DNA of 64,000 bases, from contig NC_053417.1 in assembly GCF_016859285.1 (NCBI RefSeq), positions 24,059,206 through 24,123,205 on the forward strand. The letters run 5' to 3'. Under the pieces are notes generated by a model. It worked only from the letters and a program-made list of their open reading frames with translations. It made no database searches and was not told where the DNA came from. Positions 26,201 to 38,127 of the stretch are shown piece by piece (positions within the stretch are counted from its first letter, which is position 1; every line of letters starts with the position of its first letter). This stretch comes from Xiphias gladius. Lineage: Eukaryota > Chordata > Actinopteri > Istiophoriformes > Xiphiidae. Position numbers and translations under genes: made by a program.

Positions 26201-29200
26201 ACACGAGCCCGGCGTAATTCAAACGGGCTCTGAAGAGAAACGTTTTCCTGTAGGAAATCTGCTTTATCTTGTTCCTATGTGGCCGAATCCCTAACTCACA
26301 TCTGTGTATACCCTCTAATCAAAACCCATTTATTTTTCACCCACCAGGCACAGAACCTTCCCTAAAGCCTCCAGAGCTAATACAAAATCTGACTGATTTC
26401 GACTGGGGAGTGTATCTAAGGGAAAATGGTGCATATTCCATTGTCTTCTCCCGTCCATCACTATTGGCTTTCCCCACTGCTCTCTCTGTTTTTCTCTCTC
26501 ATTCTCTGCCACTCTCAGCGGCGTGCCGCTCCTCTTCCGAACAGCGAAGCGGGGCGCATGTCGCAAACTGCTTCAGTCAGCACAAACCCCCCCCCCCAGA
26601 GATAGACAGACAAAAGTGAGAGTGAAGAAGATGAAGCGGGAGAGAGAAAGAGGGACCTAGAAAGAAGGGGAGAATGGAGGAAAAGCTCTCATGCACAAAT
26701 AATGCCAACCATGTTCGCACAACCATATCACATTTCTAAATATACAAAAGATTCCAGGTGGCATGCCCACTGCCTCTGATTTCCTCGAGTGTGCAGACAC
26801 ACTGAGCGTACAGATGAGAAGAGACGATTCCTGATATCAAAGGCAGTATGCTAATGACATGGCACAAATCAACCAAAGCAATCCACAAACTGGGCAAATA
26901 TCTGAGCCCTTTCTCTACAGAGATATCTGAAAACCGATTGACTGCATGTTAACCGCTTAATAATTCAGTTAGGATGCACTGTGACGAACGCTGTAACACA
27001 GCAACAGGCTCATTCGTTCCCCCCCACACACAGAAAACATGATACACCGTGATTAGAGCAAAAGCAGGTCTCTCTAAAGAAAACCCAGAGGGATAGAACA
27101 GACAGAACGAGCGACAGTGCGACGGAGCGGCCAAATCTGTCCTCAAATTTTAAATAGAAATGCAAAGGAAATGTGCTGAGGCCTTTCATTTCCTCCTAAT
27201 TCTGTTTTCTTCCTTCGCCGATTATTTGCACATTACACATCTTGCCTGCCCTTTGAGGAAAGACCTAACAATTTATTAATGGTACGGGTATTTGCAGAGT
27301 GAGACGGCTGGTGGGGGATGGAGGAAACCAGCTATGTGGTGCTAAAGTAAAGGGAGCAAGAGATCTGTGTTTTGTAAACCCCAACGCTTATCTGAAACCC
27401 CCCCGCCGTCGTGGTTCTCGTCAGCTCATTAGAATTCCCCGCCGAACCAGCAGGGCGATCTCAATACCGCAGCTCCAACCTCACCTCTTCCTCCCCCTTG
27501 ATCCCCCCTGCCCCTTGCCAACCACTTCGCACTGATCACTCACTCTAAGCTTCCCTCAACCCGCTGCACCTTCCGCCATCAGCCAGTTTAAATATTCAAC
27601 CCCCCATATGTTACCCCAGTCACTTGGCAGGCGGTGCTATAGAGCTACAGACTGCTGCAGTAGCAGAAATCAGCACACCCACACGCGTCGGTCTTTCTAT
27701 AGCTGTGAGGACACTCATTGACATAACGCATTTCCTAGCCCCCTTTCCCCCGACGTTAATCACAAATGGTCAAAATGTCCTTTCAATGATGCTGGCAAAC
27801 CAAAATATGTCCACACAACCACAGAAAGACACGTATGCACGAGTGCGCGCGCGCACACACGTACGTTCTCCTTCATGTTTCACTCCTTCTCTCTTTTGCT
27901 TCTTCGGAGCTCTGATCAAAATGCATGTCACTGTTGTTTCGCAGCCCCTAGTGGCCTGCCAGACATGTGTAGGTTTGTGAGCAGTAACGGCTTGTCTTTG
28001 ATTTTAGTGCATAATTTATAGCCCCGGATATCTTTTTTTGACGGTGCTTTCCGTGCTCAATCTGTGTCAACTTAGCATTCAAAGAAAACTCACCGGTTGA
28101 ATGTTGTATGCCAAGAGGACAAACGTCTTGTCTGCGGACACTTGGAATTTAGTGCTGGTCAGATCCTGTGGAAAAAAACAAAGCAAAATTACACAACACC
28201 TCATCAGCAACATCCAGTTGGTCTCCCCTTTGGAGAAAGTGGAATGGGATATCAGTGGTTTCCTGCCTATTTATCCAACTGTAGGTGTTTTGGATCCATT
28301 GCTGACAAAGTGTCTGATTGTTCTCTTCTGCCCTGTGCAGCTCCTCAAGGGTCATTTCTGGGACGTGTCCCTTTACACGCTCCCTTTATGGCACGTAATC
28401 TGCCAGTTTGGCTCTCTCTCTTATGACTGCTATGCTAATGATGCCCTGTTTTATTTGTGAAACCTGGGGAACTTTCAAACTCTGGCCGTTTTACATAACT
28501 GTCTCAAAGTCACAGTGAAACAGAAGTTAGCGCATCCTAATCTTCTGTAATGTGACGTGTTTCTGGGTGAAACTCGTTCGTGGACCCTGGCATTAGTAAT
28601 TACAGAGATTTAAATCAGACCCTTTAGAATTTATTGGATTGTGTGACTTAGTGAATACAGAGTGTTTTAATAGAAAGAGAAAAGAGAGGCACAGTCATAA
28701 CCCTGGTCACCTTTGAAAAGTGATTATGCCGTTGAGGCTCAATAACTTTTACAACCATAAAGTCAGTGTCTGTAAGAGATGCTGAACCAAAGTTAAAGAG
28801 GCTCAAACGTGGTAGAAATGTAAGTTGGTCTTGTTTTGCCATAAAAAAGGAAATATAGGGCGTATAGTAGCACTTTTTGTACGGAAAACACTTCGGAGCC
28901 GTAGCCACAAGGCTGAACTAATTCTGTGTCAACAGCTGTTGCGGTGATTTGGGGATCTTGAAATGCTTTGCATAGATAGAGTGTGGAGGCTTAGAGCTCT
29001 CAAAAAATGTATAATGTGTCAAGGTTGTGTGATGGCTGAGTGTAGTACAGACCAAAACGGTGCTACAAAGGCCAAAGCGTCCCACAGAGGGGACAGTGTA
29101 TTTTATAAGGTTGAAAAAGAAAACTGCTCCCCTTCTCACCTTTCCAACAGCTCAAAGAAGTCATCCATTGTGCTGTGTCCTGACATCTTGACTATTGTAA

Positions 29201-32200
29201 TGTACTATATTCTTGTTTAAAGCCAAAAAGCTGTAGCACAATGACATTTGGTTCAAAATTCTGCTGTACATCACTAACCAAGGTCCAAAACGTTTCCTCA
29301 TTTCACTGGTGCCGGCTTTACCACAACTTACTTTGCCCTTCATGTCAAATTTATGAGTTTTGATTTATGGATTCAAAACCCTTCTTTTAAGGTGTTACAC
29401 GCTTTGGCTCCAGGATTTGCTGTAGCAGCGGTTTTCCTGGTACCATCCATGTCCATTAGGCCTCCCAAGTCATCAGATTGTTCCTGGCGATCCAGCTTTT
29501 GCCGTCCTGACTCCCACATTATGAAACGTTATCCCTCTTGGTGTTGTATCAGCTATATTTAAAGCAATATTAATGCCCCATTTTACACTGTTGTCGGTCA
29601 CTAAGCTGAACTGCGATCGCCTACCGAACAACGCATTCAAATGACAACATTTGCCCTGGTATCTGCAGCTGTGTCGCTTTTTCCAGTGGCATATAACCAA
29701 AACATTCCAGTTTGTAAATCACAGTGGGACACAAGGGACACCTTAGACCTTATGATCCCTAGTTCAGGTTATGAGAAGCTACAGGGTATGTGTTGCTAAA
29801 TTCCCATAGTGGAACGAGCTCTGTTGGGTGTTAATCTCAACTCAAAACCTGTTTATTCTCAAGAGGCATTTTGTTAAAGCTTCCTTGCTTTGATTTGTTC
29901 GTACTATTTGACCATTTTGGCTTGACTTTGAATTAAATATTGATTCAGATGCCTTTTATCTTTTTTTTTGCTGTAACTGTGAAGCACTTTATAACCCAGG
30001 TTTTGAAAAGTGATATACTGATGAAGTTTTTTTTGTTACGCACTGTGACTCTTAATTTCAAAGTTTGACGCTATTTTCTACTAAAATTATCTCAGGAATT
30101 CTTTATTCAGGGAGAACCCAGGTACTTCTTGGTGTGCACACGAGACGGTATCTTTTTCTGGGATTATCGACAGCAGCAGGGACGACAAACCCTCACAACA
30201 GCGGAGAGAGACTTCTTCTCAACCTGACAACACATCCCTGCTTTAAGCTCCTCGGCGATGACCCACATAAATCCGTCAGTGTCGTGCAGAGGCGGTGTTC
30301 AAAATGATGCCCTTGCTTGGAAAATTCTCTTTGAAGGCACATGTTGAGGGCTCACAGAGCAGCCAGATTGGAGGGAAAATGAGCTGATGCTGTCACTCTG
30401 CCTCTTTTTTTTTTTGTGTCTCGGCTGCGGGATGTGGAACAGTGGGAGTCCACAGCCTGTCTTTCTCTCAGTCTAGAAGCACCTCCCTTTATGCTGAACC
30501 AACCAGTCCGGCTGTCCCTGGATACGAGCCAATCAAGGCTGAAACCTGTCCTCTGTCCTCATAAGCTGTGTTGTAACTCACCAGGGAGCTGTTGTCCAGC
30601 AGAGTCGTGGTGAGGTTGCCGTCGAGGCTGAACGACAGGACGCGACCCTCTCTGGTGCGGAGAGCCACCTCGTTTTCTGACAGGGTTGAGACAGTTCAGT
30701 GATAGAGGGTCCTGTGTTATTAGAGTGATGACTTAAATCCGCAGAGCCAGAGATGGTTGCTATGTCTGCAAACCAGTGGCCCAGTTTCAGGTGAGATCAT
30801 TAGAGGAGTAATTTGTGAGTCAGAACAGGGATCCTTACCATTCAGCCATGCTACGCTGGGGTCGTGAACTTTGAACTCCTCCCTTTCCAGATCCTCCATG
30901 GTGAGATGCGAACGGAGTAACAAGTGAGATTCATCTTTAAGGGCAGAGAGACCGAGTGGGTTAGTTCATCAGAAACTCTTTTCTGTGTATAGACAAGCAA
31001 AGCCCCAGCATTTTTGCAGCCTGGCCTATTTTTCTGTTTCAGTCTTCAGATTTTGAAAAAAATACTCATATTCGCTTTATGGATGATAGTTAAATGTTCA
31101 TTGAATGTAGCTTGGTATTAAAACTGGAGGCAGTGGGAAGTAGCTAGCCTGGCTCTGCCTAATGACAACAAAATCCACCTGCCAGCAGCTCTAAAGCTCA
31201 CTAATAAATTCATTCTGTCTTGTTTGTTTAATCCATACACACACCGAAGTGGAAAAATATCAAATTGCTGTTTGCGGGGAGGGGTTATAATCTCTCCAAG
31301 ACTATTTCGTGGTTGCCTGGCAACTGCCCAGAGCCAGGAAATAAAATGGCGAATTGTCGTTTTTTTATCAACAAGGTATAAAGTGTTAATTTGCTATCTT
31401 TAGTGGCGCTAATAGCATATTTTACTTCCTTTGGAGCCAGACTAGCTGTATCCAGTCTTTGTGCTAAGCTAAGCTAACCGATCTTCTCTTCTTACCTTCC
31501 ACCAGAAAGTAAATAGACCCAAATCCCAGAGTTTCAAACTATTCCTCCAATTCCCCACATTACAGCTCCTCTCTGCTTTGCTGCTTTTACCCTGCTCCGG
31601 CTCCTCACCCCCTTTTTCTTTTTCTCTTTTTCCACATTCTTACCAGGCGTGAGGAGGATGACAGAGAGAATGACCAGAGACATAACAGCCAGGATCACCA
31701 CCATGGCAATTCCTATGCCCTTCCAGTTCCGCGGGGGACCGTCTGTGCTCCCCAGGTCCTGATATTGAAGGGAACACACACACAAACACAGTGACGAATG
31801 TGCGCACAGCCGGAGAAGAGGACATTAGTGCTACTTCATTTCCATAGTCTCACAGAAATTCTTCCCTGAGAGGCAAATCAGCACAGTGAGCCTCAGGGGG
31901 GATTGAGACCAGTATTCAGTATCAAGGAGACCTCGCTGAATTACACTATTTTCCCATATGAGAACTGCATGAAATTGTTCGATTTAAGAGATGAGACGTT
32001 AATTGCGGCAGCAATTTTTCGCCGCACCATCATTTTTCTACACCCCTGCCTCATTTGACCTGCGACTGATGGGCCATGTGATATTGCTAAAACAAAGGGG
32101 GTTGGGTGAAGTTATCAAGAGATGTGAGGTGTCTGAATGTACAGTGTGCTTTTATAGAAAAAGCTGTCAGCTACTTAATCTGCAGAGAGATGCTTCGGTG

Positions 32201-32766
32201 GATCGGGATTTATTCTACGGCTCTGGATGAAGTTGTTAACGAGGCAATAAAAAAAGGACAAGAAGATAGCACTATATAACTATGCGGTGCTTTATAGACA
32301 AAGCTGCAGTTGCCAACAGAGCAGAACTTCACGTTTAGGCTCAGGTCCTTGTATACCCTCTGCATGCGATCAGGGGGAACTGATGGAATAAGCCGGCACC
32401 AGTATCAGTCACAATTAAACACAATTGCGTGCTTTTCCCAGGCTTTGTTCCACTCCCTCATAATGAGTGTCTGGCACTGCTGGAGCCACATGCCCGCTGG
32501 AGTCTGAGAGTTCAATCACGGAGCAACCATAAAACTCAGCCTTCATTAGGGCTCCTCAGCCCTTTGGCGTAACCCGTCACAGCCTCGCTGGCCCCCGATC
32601 ACCTTCCTCAAGGCCTTGGGGAGGCAGACAGCGGAAAGAGGGCGTCTTTGTGGTTCACTGGTCAAAAGATTGCTGCTCCTCCGTGCTGCCTGGGTGACAC
32701 CAGCTGTCCCTGAGTCTGTGCTAGTGGCCGCACTCGCATTGAAACCACCACCTGCCACTTCCTCTG

Positions 32767-32797
<31 letters not shown>

Positions 32798-35700
32798 ACA
32801 TCGAAAAACACACACATATACCAACACACAAACATACAATTTTGTACCCCCCTAGACTGTCATTCCACTGACTAACTCAAAGCTCCTGGCACTTGGCATA
32901 TTGCAGTGCTGAAAAACTGACCGTGTACTAACATAACTAGAGTCTGAATGTATTAAAAACCAATTTCAGAAAATTGAAACAGTGAATTCTGCAGAAACGG
33001 AAGATTAAAGGCCATTGCAGTTGCACCAGAAACAGTGGGGTTTCTTAAGATATTTTATGGCTACTAGTGTCATTTATGTAAGCATTAATCCTTGATACAC
33101 ATTTTTATCACTTTTGACGATTCATTTCAGAGGTTTTCACCTCCTATTAAAAGGAAGCGGGTTTACTTTTAAACTCGAGATGGGTGGAAAACATACAAGG
33201 TCCGCTTTATCTCGACTGGTTTCCAGCGCAGGAGTCCTGCCAAGGTCTCATCTTTAATAGATACCTTTGGCTGCAGTATTATAACATGTTCAAATTAAAA
33301 CCACAACCAGTCGCACTTGCAGGGACAACTTTTAAGTGATGTTACAACTCTGAGTGCAGGCCAGAGCTGGGTGATTGAATGCCAAGGCTGTGTATGTACT
33401 GGCCTTTCTGACACTGCGGTCTTATCTCATTCTCCTGCCCTCTCAGCACTCCAATCTCTCAGTGAACCACTATAATCCTTCCATCAGATAAAGAAACCTA
33501 CAGTAGTCTATGAAGGCTTTGGTAGAACACAGTCAATACTGCCTCATACTGCACCTTCAGCACTTTCTGTTTGACCGAAGAGGTACAATTTTGAAAGAAA
33601 GTTTGAATTGAATCTCATCATACACACAACCCGGTTACATGTTGTGTAAGACTAGGATCCATGAATAGCAATGGCCATGTATCACGGTTACATATAAAAC
33701 ATATTATAAAGAATTAAATTGTGATTCCAGGATCTCACAGTAGAAAGACACATTTCAAATTAAATTCCTCCACTTGACTGATTCCACCACACAGTATTTT
33801 CATTTCCAAGTCCCCCTCTAATTACTGTGCGCATCATGAGAGCTGAACATCCTCCTAATGGGATGCACAGCTCCTGTCATTCCCCTGGGCCAAGACATTA
33901 GACAATACTTCCAATTAATGTCGCGTCATTGTTAAGACGGAGAGGGAGAATCCCACATTTGTGTGGACGAGGAGTTTTGTCACACTTGCAAATGAGGTAG
34001 AGATGCGCTGAGCAGAATCCCCAGAGCGAACACCGGCGAAGCCGCTGGTGCCGACTGGCCGCTGCTCACGATGCACGAGGGACTCTAGTGCAGCCCTATC
34101 TGCCGGCACAGGTGAACAGGTGACGAGCTGGGCTGTGTGACGCACCTGACGTAACTCACTCGGCACCCCGATGGACAAGCATACCTCAATTTATCAATCT
34201 CAGAATATCTCGGTTTTCTGCTGGGCCAGATCAAAAATGAATCGCACATAGACCTTCCTCTGCGAGCCTTCAATTTTATTCAGCCTGCCTGATCCCATAG
34301 GAGCTGGAGTAGAAGCCTAGATGAGGTGTCAGTCAAACACCAAAGGGTGGGAGAACGCGAATCAACGTTCTCTATGTTTATGGATAACCCTCTGCTATCC
34401 CCCCCGAGAGGATTTTTTTTAGCAGACCATGCAGCACTGCTTAAGAGAAAAGAGAGCTCTCACATTTGCCGACAGAGCTCGGGGAATTTACACTCAACCA
34501 AAAGAGAGAATCAATAAGGTGTACAGTTGTACAAGGTCCAGAGGGAAACAATTAATAGCGGGAATACAGCTGTAAAGGAGACTTGTAGATAGACGCCCCG
34601 TGTTGAACACTGGTTCTCTCAAAGTATGACACCTCCAAGTGGAATACCAAGACCTGTTCTGGCCTTTTTTACTATTTCAGTTTAAAAAAAATCATACTCA
34701 TCAGACTGGAACCATTTATTAAACTGTACAAAAACAGATTCCAACTAACTGGCTCCTTTTTTTCCTCAGAGCACTGCACACAAAATCAAACGATTCCAAG
34801 TGTATTGATTGAAACTGCACACTAAAAATGCAAGCCACACAAAACACAATTACTCAAACTGCACAGCATGCACCGTAGCTAGATTGTATAGAATCCAGGT
34901 GGTGCTACGAATTCATAAATTAGGCTCAGGAGACCTCCTTAACTCCATCTTCTGTGTCTTTGAGGCGCGGAGAATCCAACATTAAATCATATGCAAGGAA
35001 TGAGGGAACCAGTGCAGGCTGTTGCAAGGGATTCTGGTTCTGGATTCGCACACCTCCATACCCACCTTTAACATTAGGAAATGATGTTTATTACACACAT
35101 GACATTGGCAGAGGCATCAACGAAATAACCACCGCCATTAGAAGGGTGAGAACTATTGGCAGACACATACAGCCCTCAATATAACCTATATGCCCCTTTT
35201 TTTAATGATTCACTCTAATTGCTCACAAGGGAAAGCTGTAGATTAGCAGTAACCCACGTACGTATTACCTTGTCAATATCTCGCAGTGCCTCATTTGAAA
35301 TGAAGGTCGTCATTAGAGCAGGCTGTAACTTTGGCATGGTCGGAATAAATGGTAACCAAGCAGCTGTGGTAATGAGATACTACAGCTCAATATTGATTCA
35401 TATCTCGGCTATCTTTCATCAGATCCACAGGAATTCATGTGCTCCTACTCACTGCAGCACCATTGCTCCCTTTGTGTTTCTTATGTTTAAAAAGCAGTAG
35501 GTGGTATATACACCATATGGAACTAACTGGGCAGATTTTTTTTGCCCTCGAGGCTATTGCCAGAAAAATGCAGTCCAAGGCTCAGTGGGAAAAAAAAAAA
35601 AAGACCTGCCGCTTTAGCCTCTGCTGCTGCAAGGCTGCCCCACTGTCTTATTCTTTTCATGCTCCCCATCATGCATAAGAAAATTACAGTACAAAAGGGT

Positions 35701-37899
35701 TCTGCATGAGATATTTTTTTCCTCAGCATGTCCAGCGGCTCACAGTGACCGAGTTTCTGCCTTGAGAAAAGAAGCAACATCCCTAAGACACATGGGGGAG
35801 ATCTGTGGGTAACATGATATATAGAGTTACAGTAAAATATGAGAAATAATACGTTACTGCTCCCTAGGCTGAGACTCCACGGAAATACTGTATCGGCAAA
35901 TAGGATGCGTATAATACTCTCACGGTATACACTATATGAATTCACTGTGTCAGATGTGTCACATTGTCACATACTCAGTGTTGAGAATGAAAATTAAAAC
36001 AATAATGCATTTGACAAAACTAATTAAATCTCTTTTATTTTCTTCCTTAATGCCGGGGATTAACTGAACCAGAACATAAGTATTGTGTTTTGTGGCCTGG
36101 AACTGTGATATTGCTTTTGTAGTTTGATGTGACAGCGAGAGGTGTAGACATTTATATTGACTCTGCAATTCACTTTGCAGAGTCCGAAGTATGGCATGTT
36201 TAAAATGATGACAGACAAACATATGAAACAAGTAGCAAACCACAATATTCCCTACACCGCTGCATCTGCTCACCAACAGGGACACACATGGCAATCTGCG
36301 ACCCAGTGAAGCAGCGAAAAAAAATAAACCTTATTGACAAAGAGCAAAATGTGATTTGCATCGTCAATGGTTTTTCTGTGTAAAGCATGTTGCTCGGAGA
36401 CAGTGACATGAGATGTTGCGACATTTGCGGGAAATGGATCGTCTGTACGCCCCGCAGCACTGTGTGGCCCTTTCAAGGAGACTATAACGCTGCAGGATTA
36501 TTACACAGACGCCTTCGGACAAGTTTCACTAAGATTCCATCACATTAGCATGTGAGTGAAAGAACTGAAGGTTAGTGGGTCAATTAATGTCAGACATCAC
36601 TGTACTCAAATGACATACCAATTAGGCATAATTTATCTAATAACAACCGCTCTATTCAGTCTCTCGAAGACTCTCACCACCGGGGCAGCTGTTTACTAAT
36701 GATACCATGCCTGAGACTCTTTCCCAGGAAGGGTGACGGTCTGATAACATCTGTTAATTAGTTGACATGGCAGGATTTTAAAAACTCGTTCTCGGTCCCG
36801 TAGACCAACAGAGGAACTACGCTAACACTTCTGGACAATGTCAGATGGTGCATGAGAAAGTTTTATTCGCAGGAGGAAACACTGTATGTTAGTAATGCAT
36901 AGATACTAGTCATGAAAAAGTGTCTATTAGCGGTACGTCTAGCAGTAATATTACTGTATATTAAATCATTGGTAATTATCTCAAAATTCTATACACATTA
37001 AGCCATTAGTGGCCTCAATAATCTTGTGTAAAATCCGCCTACTTTACCATAACTGCTCTTGATGTAATATCTGAAATTGTGTTCTCACAAGTTAGTTCTG
37101 GCATAAAAAAAGAGGTGAAATGCCTTTTAAATAAACCAGAAAAAAAAAAACACACTGGAACTTACATGTGTGTTACAATTCAATAGGAGAGGTGCGTTAA
37201 ATGATCATTTAGAGAGGGTGACAGATATTTGACTAGATGCATGTGTCATTAAGGACTGGTAATAGTGTGAGCAATAAGCAGAAGATTATGGTTCATAGTC
37301 GTTCATAGCCAATACACCTACACAGGAGAGGGATAATCAATCACACAGTGCAGGTTGTGGGTCTGAGCCCCTTTATCACTGTGCAGGTCCAGGCTGGTGG
37401 GGACAGTCTGCTGGGACAAATTCGTATATCTGAATATTAGAAAACCCGAGAATTGTTGCCGATGCAGATATTATGCCGTAAAAGTCTGGATGGGACGGAC
37501 GAGGCGATAAGAGTGAGACGCTCTGGACGTCGAGTTACTACACCAGCCTGCACCGCAGTGCACGGAAGTCCGGGTGTCCAGAAGATTGATTTGGACGAGA
37601 AACTCTGAATGGACGAAAGGGCTAAAACATTAATCGATAGTCATCGTATTGTGGGCATGCATGAGGAATTCCCCCGGTGCACAACAGAGCACTCAACACC
37701 CCCCCCCACCACCACCACCACCCACAGGACAGACCAGACACACATGCACATGCACGCACGCACACTCACATTGGCTCTGAATCTTACGAAAACTAAGTAG
37801 CGATAAAACAATGGGGAGAAAAAATAATAAAAAAAATAAAAAACAAACACGCACACATACCAGCTCCGTGGTCATGTTCTGTTGAGTTGTGGCAATCAT
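14908..37899 (-). CDS. DPP6/DPP10-family inactive dipeptidyl-peptidase-like protein, probable third paralogue (complete, 25 exons)
   Basis: DPP6 and DPP10 are single-pass type II membrane proteins that tune Kv4 A-type channels. Exons: 37861-37899, 31644-31758, 30839-30934, 30582-30676, 28094-28165, 23977-24029, 23296-23377, 22681-22801, 22404-22558, 21669-21766, 21394-21517, 20944-20985, 20752-20856, 20002-20093, 19131-19178, 17902-18020, 17712-17759, 17300-17398, 16697-16763, 16384-16578, 16236-16290, 16032-16131, 15864-15922, 15226-15298, 14908-15125. All phases join: 2370 bp, 789 aa (human DPP10 is about 796). A short cytoplasmic tail leads to [14 protein letters not shown] and one membrane helix, then a beta-propeller (DWTYEEEVL, WLNRAQN, CISCDL) and an alpha/beta-hydrolase domain. 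The nucleophile motif is GKAFGG (Ala641); Asp717 (HGTAD) and His749 (YPDEGH) remain. [10 protein letters not shown] resembles DPP6, [14 protein letters not shown] resembles DPP10. The tail is acidic. I take it as a third paralogue; orthology to DPP10 is the alternative. Confidence 0.9.
15455..15653. mobile_element. foldback MITE-like element
   Basis: A roughly 200-bp near-palindrome in the intron between exons 24 and 23 of the DPP-family gene. The left arm (ACTTTATGGTCAT, then TTGTGGTGCGGTTGAACTG) is matched by the reverse complement of the right arm (ACTTTATAGTCGT, then TTGTGGTGCAGTTGAATTG). Pairing continues, with mismatches, almost to the centre. No coding capacity. Confidence 0.75.
16909..16931. 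repeat. (CAA)n microsatellite
   Basis: About seven to eight CAA units in an intron of the DPP-family gene, seen directly. Confidence 0.85.
17231..17277. repeat. (TA)n/(TTATA)n microsatellite behind exon 18 donor
   Basis: TATAT-type repeat grading into pure TA, starting about 20 bases downstream of the splice donor of exon 18 (17300-17398) of the DPP-family gene, as read on the minus strand. Confidence 0.9.
17648..17672. repeat. (TG)n microsatellite, (CA)n on the transcribed strand
   Basis: Pure TG run; in the transcript it is a CA repeat beginning about 40 bases after the donor of exon 17 (17712-17759) of the DPP-family gene. Confidence 0.9.
17838..17890. repeat. (GT)n/(GC) microsatellite, CA-rich on the transcribed strand
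   Basis: Mixed GTGC/GT repeat; in the transcript it is a CA-rich tract starting about 10 bases after the donor of exon 16 (17902-18020) of the DPP-family gene. Confidence 0.9.
18575..18900. repeat. teleost dispersed repeat, partial copy with internal duplication
   Basis: Carries the widespread fish motif 'ggatggattgccacgaaat ... gtacagacattca ... ggtgatcccctga' twice, about 146 bases apart (around 18636 and 18782). A longer copy lies at 21840-22380. In an intron of the DPP-family gene. Confidence 0.7.
21840..22380. repeat. teleost dispersed repeat, long copy
   Basis: Same family as 18575-18900 (cactttggtccagactgaaat, gtacagacactca, ggattgccatgaagtttgg). It continues into the 3' part, 'gctagcatgctaaaccaag' to 'gcctcattacagagcccc', which the first copy lacks. 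It sits between exons 10 and 9 of the DPP-family gene, ending about 25 bases from exon 9. Confidence 0.7.
24030..28093. other. large intron of the DPP-family gene between exons 6 and 5
   Basis: Four kilobases with many short chance reading frames, a C-run near 26588 and CA/GC-rich simple sequence near 27845. No exon, RNA gene or clear transposon was recognised. Confidence 0.5.
28200..30030 (+). mobile_element. decayed LINE (L2/CR1-like non-LTR retrotransposon), reverse-transcriptase remnant
   Basis: On the plus strand, opposite to the host gene, shifted frames retain non-LTR reverse-transcriptase landmarks. These are an APQG motif near 28340, a [12 protein letters not shown] (Y-A-D-D block) near 28425, an LDYCNVLYS block near 29195 and an [10 protein letters not shown] block near 29390. 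The 3' end (gtgaagcactttataaccc, then ttttgaaaagtg) near 29980 resembles tails of fish L2-type LINEs. Stops and frameshifts make it non-functional. It lies in the intron between exons 5 and 4 of the DPP-family gene. Confidence 0.75.
31125..31480. repeat. teleost dispersed repeat (tagcctggctctgcc ... tgctaagctaagctaacc)
   Basis: The block opens 'tagctagcctggctctgcc', continues through 'ctctaaagctcactaa' and 'gccaggaaataaaatggcg', and closes 'tatccagtctttgtgctaag' plus repeated 'ctaag'. I know this combination as a repeat common in fish introns. It sits about 160 bases from exon 2 of the DPP-family gene. Confidence 0.55.
31759..37860. other. first intron of the DPP-family gene (6.1 kb)
   Basis: Holds a (CA)n microsatellite at about 32767-32806 and scattered A/T runs. 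Several chance frames of 60-140 codons show no domain features. An alternative first exon, as known for DPP6 and DPP10, could be here, but I could not identify one. Confidence 0.5.
32767..32806. repeat. (CA)n microsatellite
   Basis: Pure then interrupted CA repeat in intron 1 of the DPP-family gene, seen directly. Confidence 0.9.
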
Positions 37900-38022
37900 T
37901 GTAATCCGCAACCAGCTCTGCTGCCTCTGTAGCCTCAAAACCCGCCGAGCAGCTGCACTGTTGTCTTGCGGAGCTTTTTCTGCATGCCCTGCTTCTTTCA
38001 AGTTTGTCCTCGCTGGGCTGGT

Positions 38023-38024
<2 letters not shown>

Positions 38025-38071
<47 letters not shown>
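38025..38071. repeat. (TC)n/(AC)n tract upstream of the DPP-family start codon
   Basis: About 20 TC units followed by a short AC run, 125-170 bases upstream of the start ATG (37897-37899). On the transcribed strand this is a GA repeat lying in the 5' UTR or core promoter. In one frame it reads as an Arg-Glu repeat continuous with the start codon. Confidence 0.9.
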
Positions 38072-38127
38072 CTCTCCCCCTGCCTCTCCGCTTGAATCAC
38101 CCGTTCACTCATTTGCCTTTTTACCAA

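Noticed and set aside
35523-35945. 140-codon minus-strand frame in intron 1 of the DPP-family gene
   Set aside because: Hydrophobic, low-complexity, no recognisable domain, no fitting phase to neighbouring exons.
38025-38071. Arg-Glu repeat protein suggested by a long open frame
   Set aside because: The repeat is a (GA)n microsatellite; kept only as a possible N-terminal extension, not as a separate gene.
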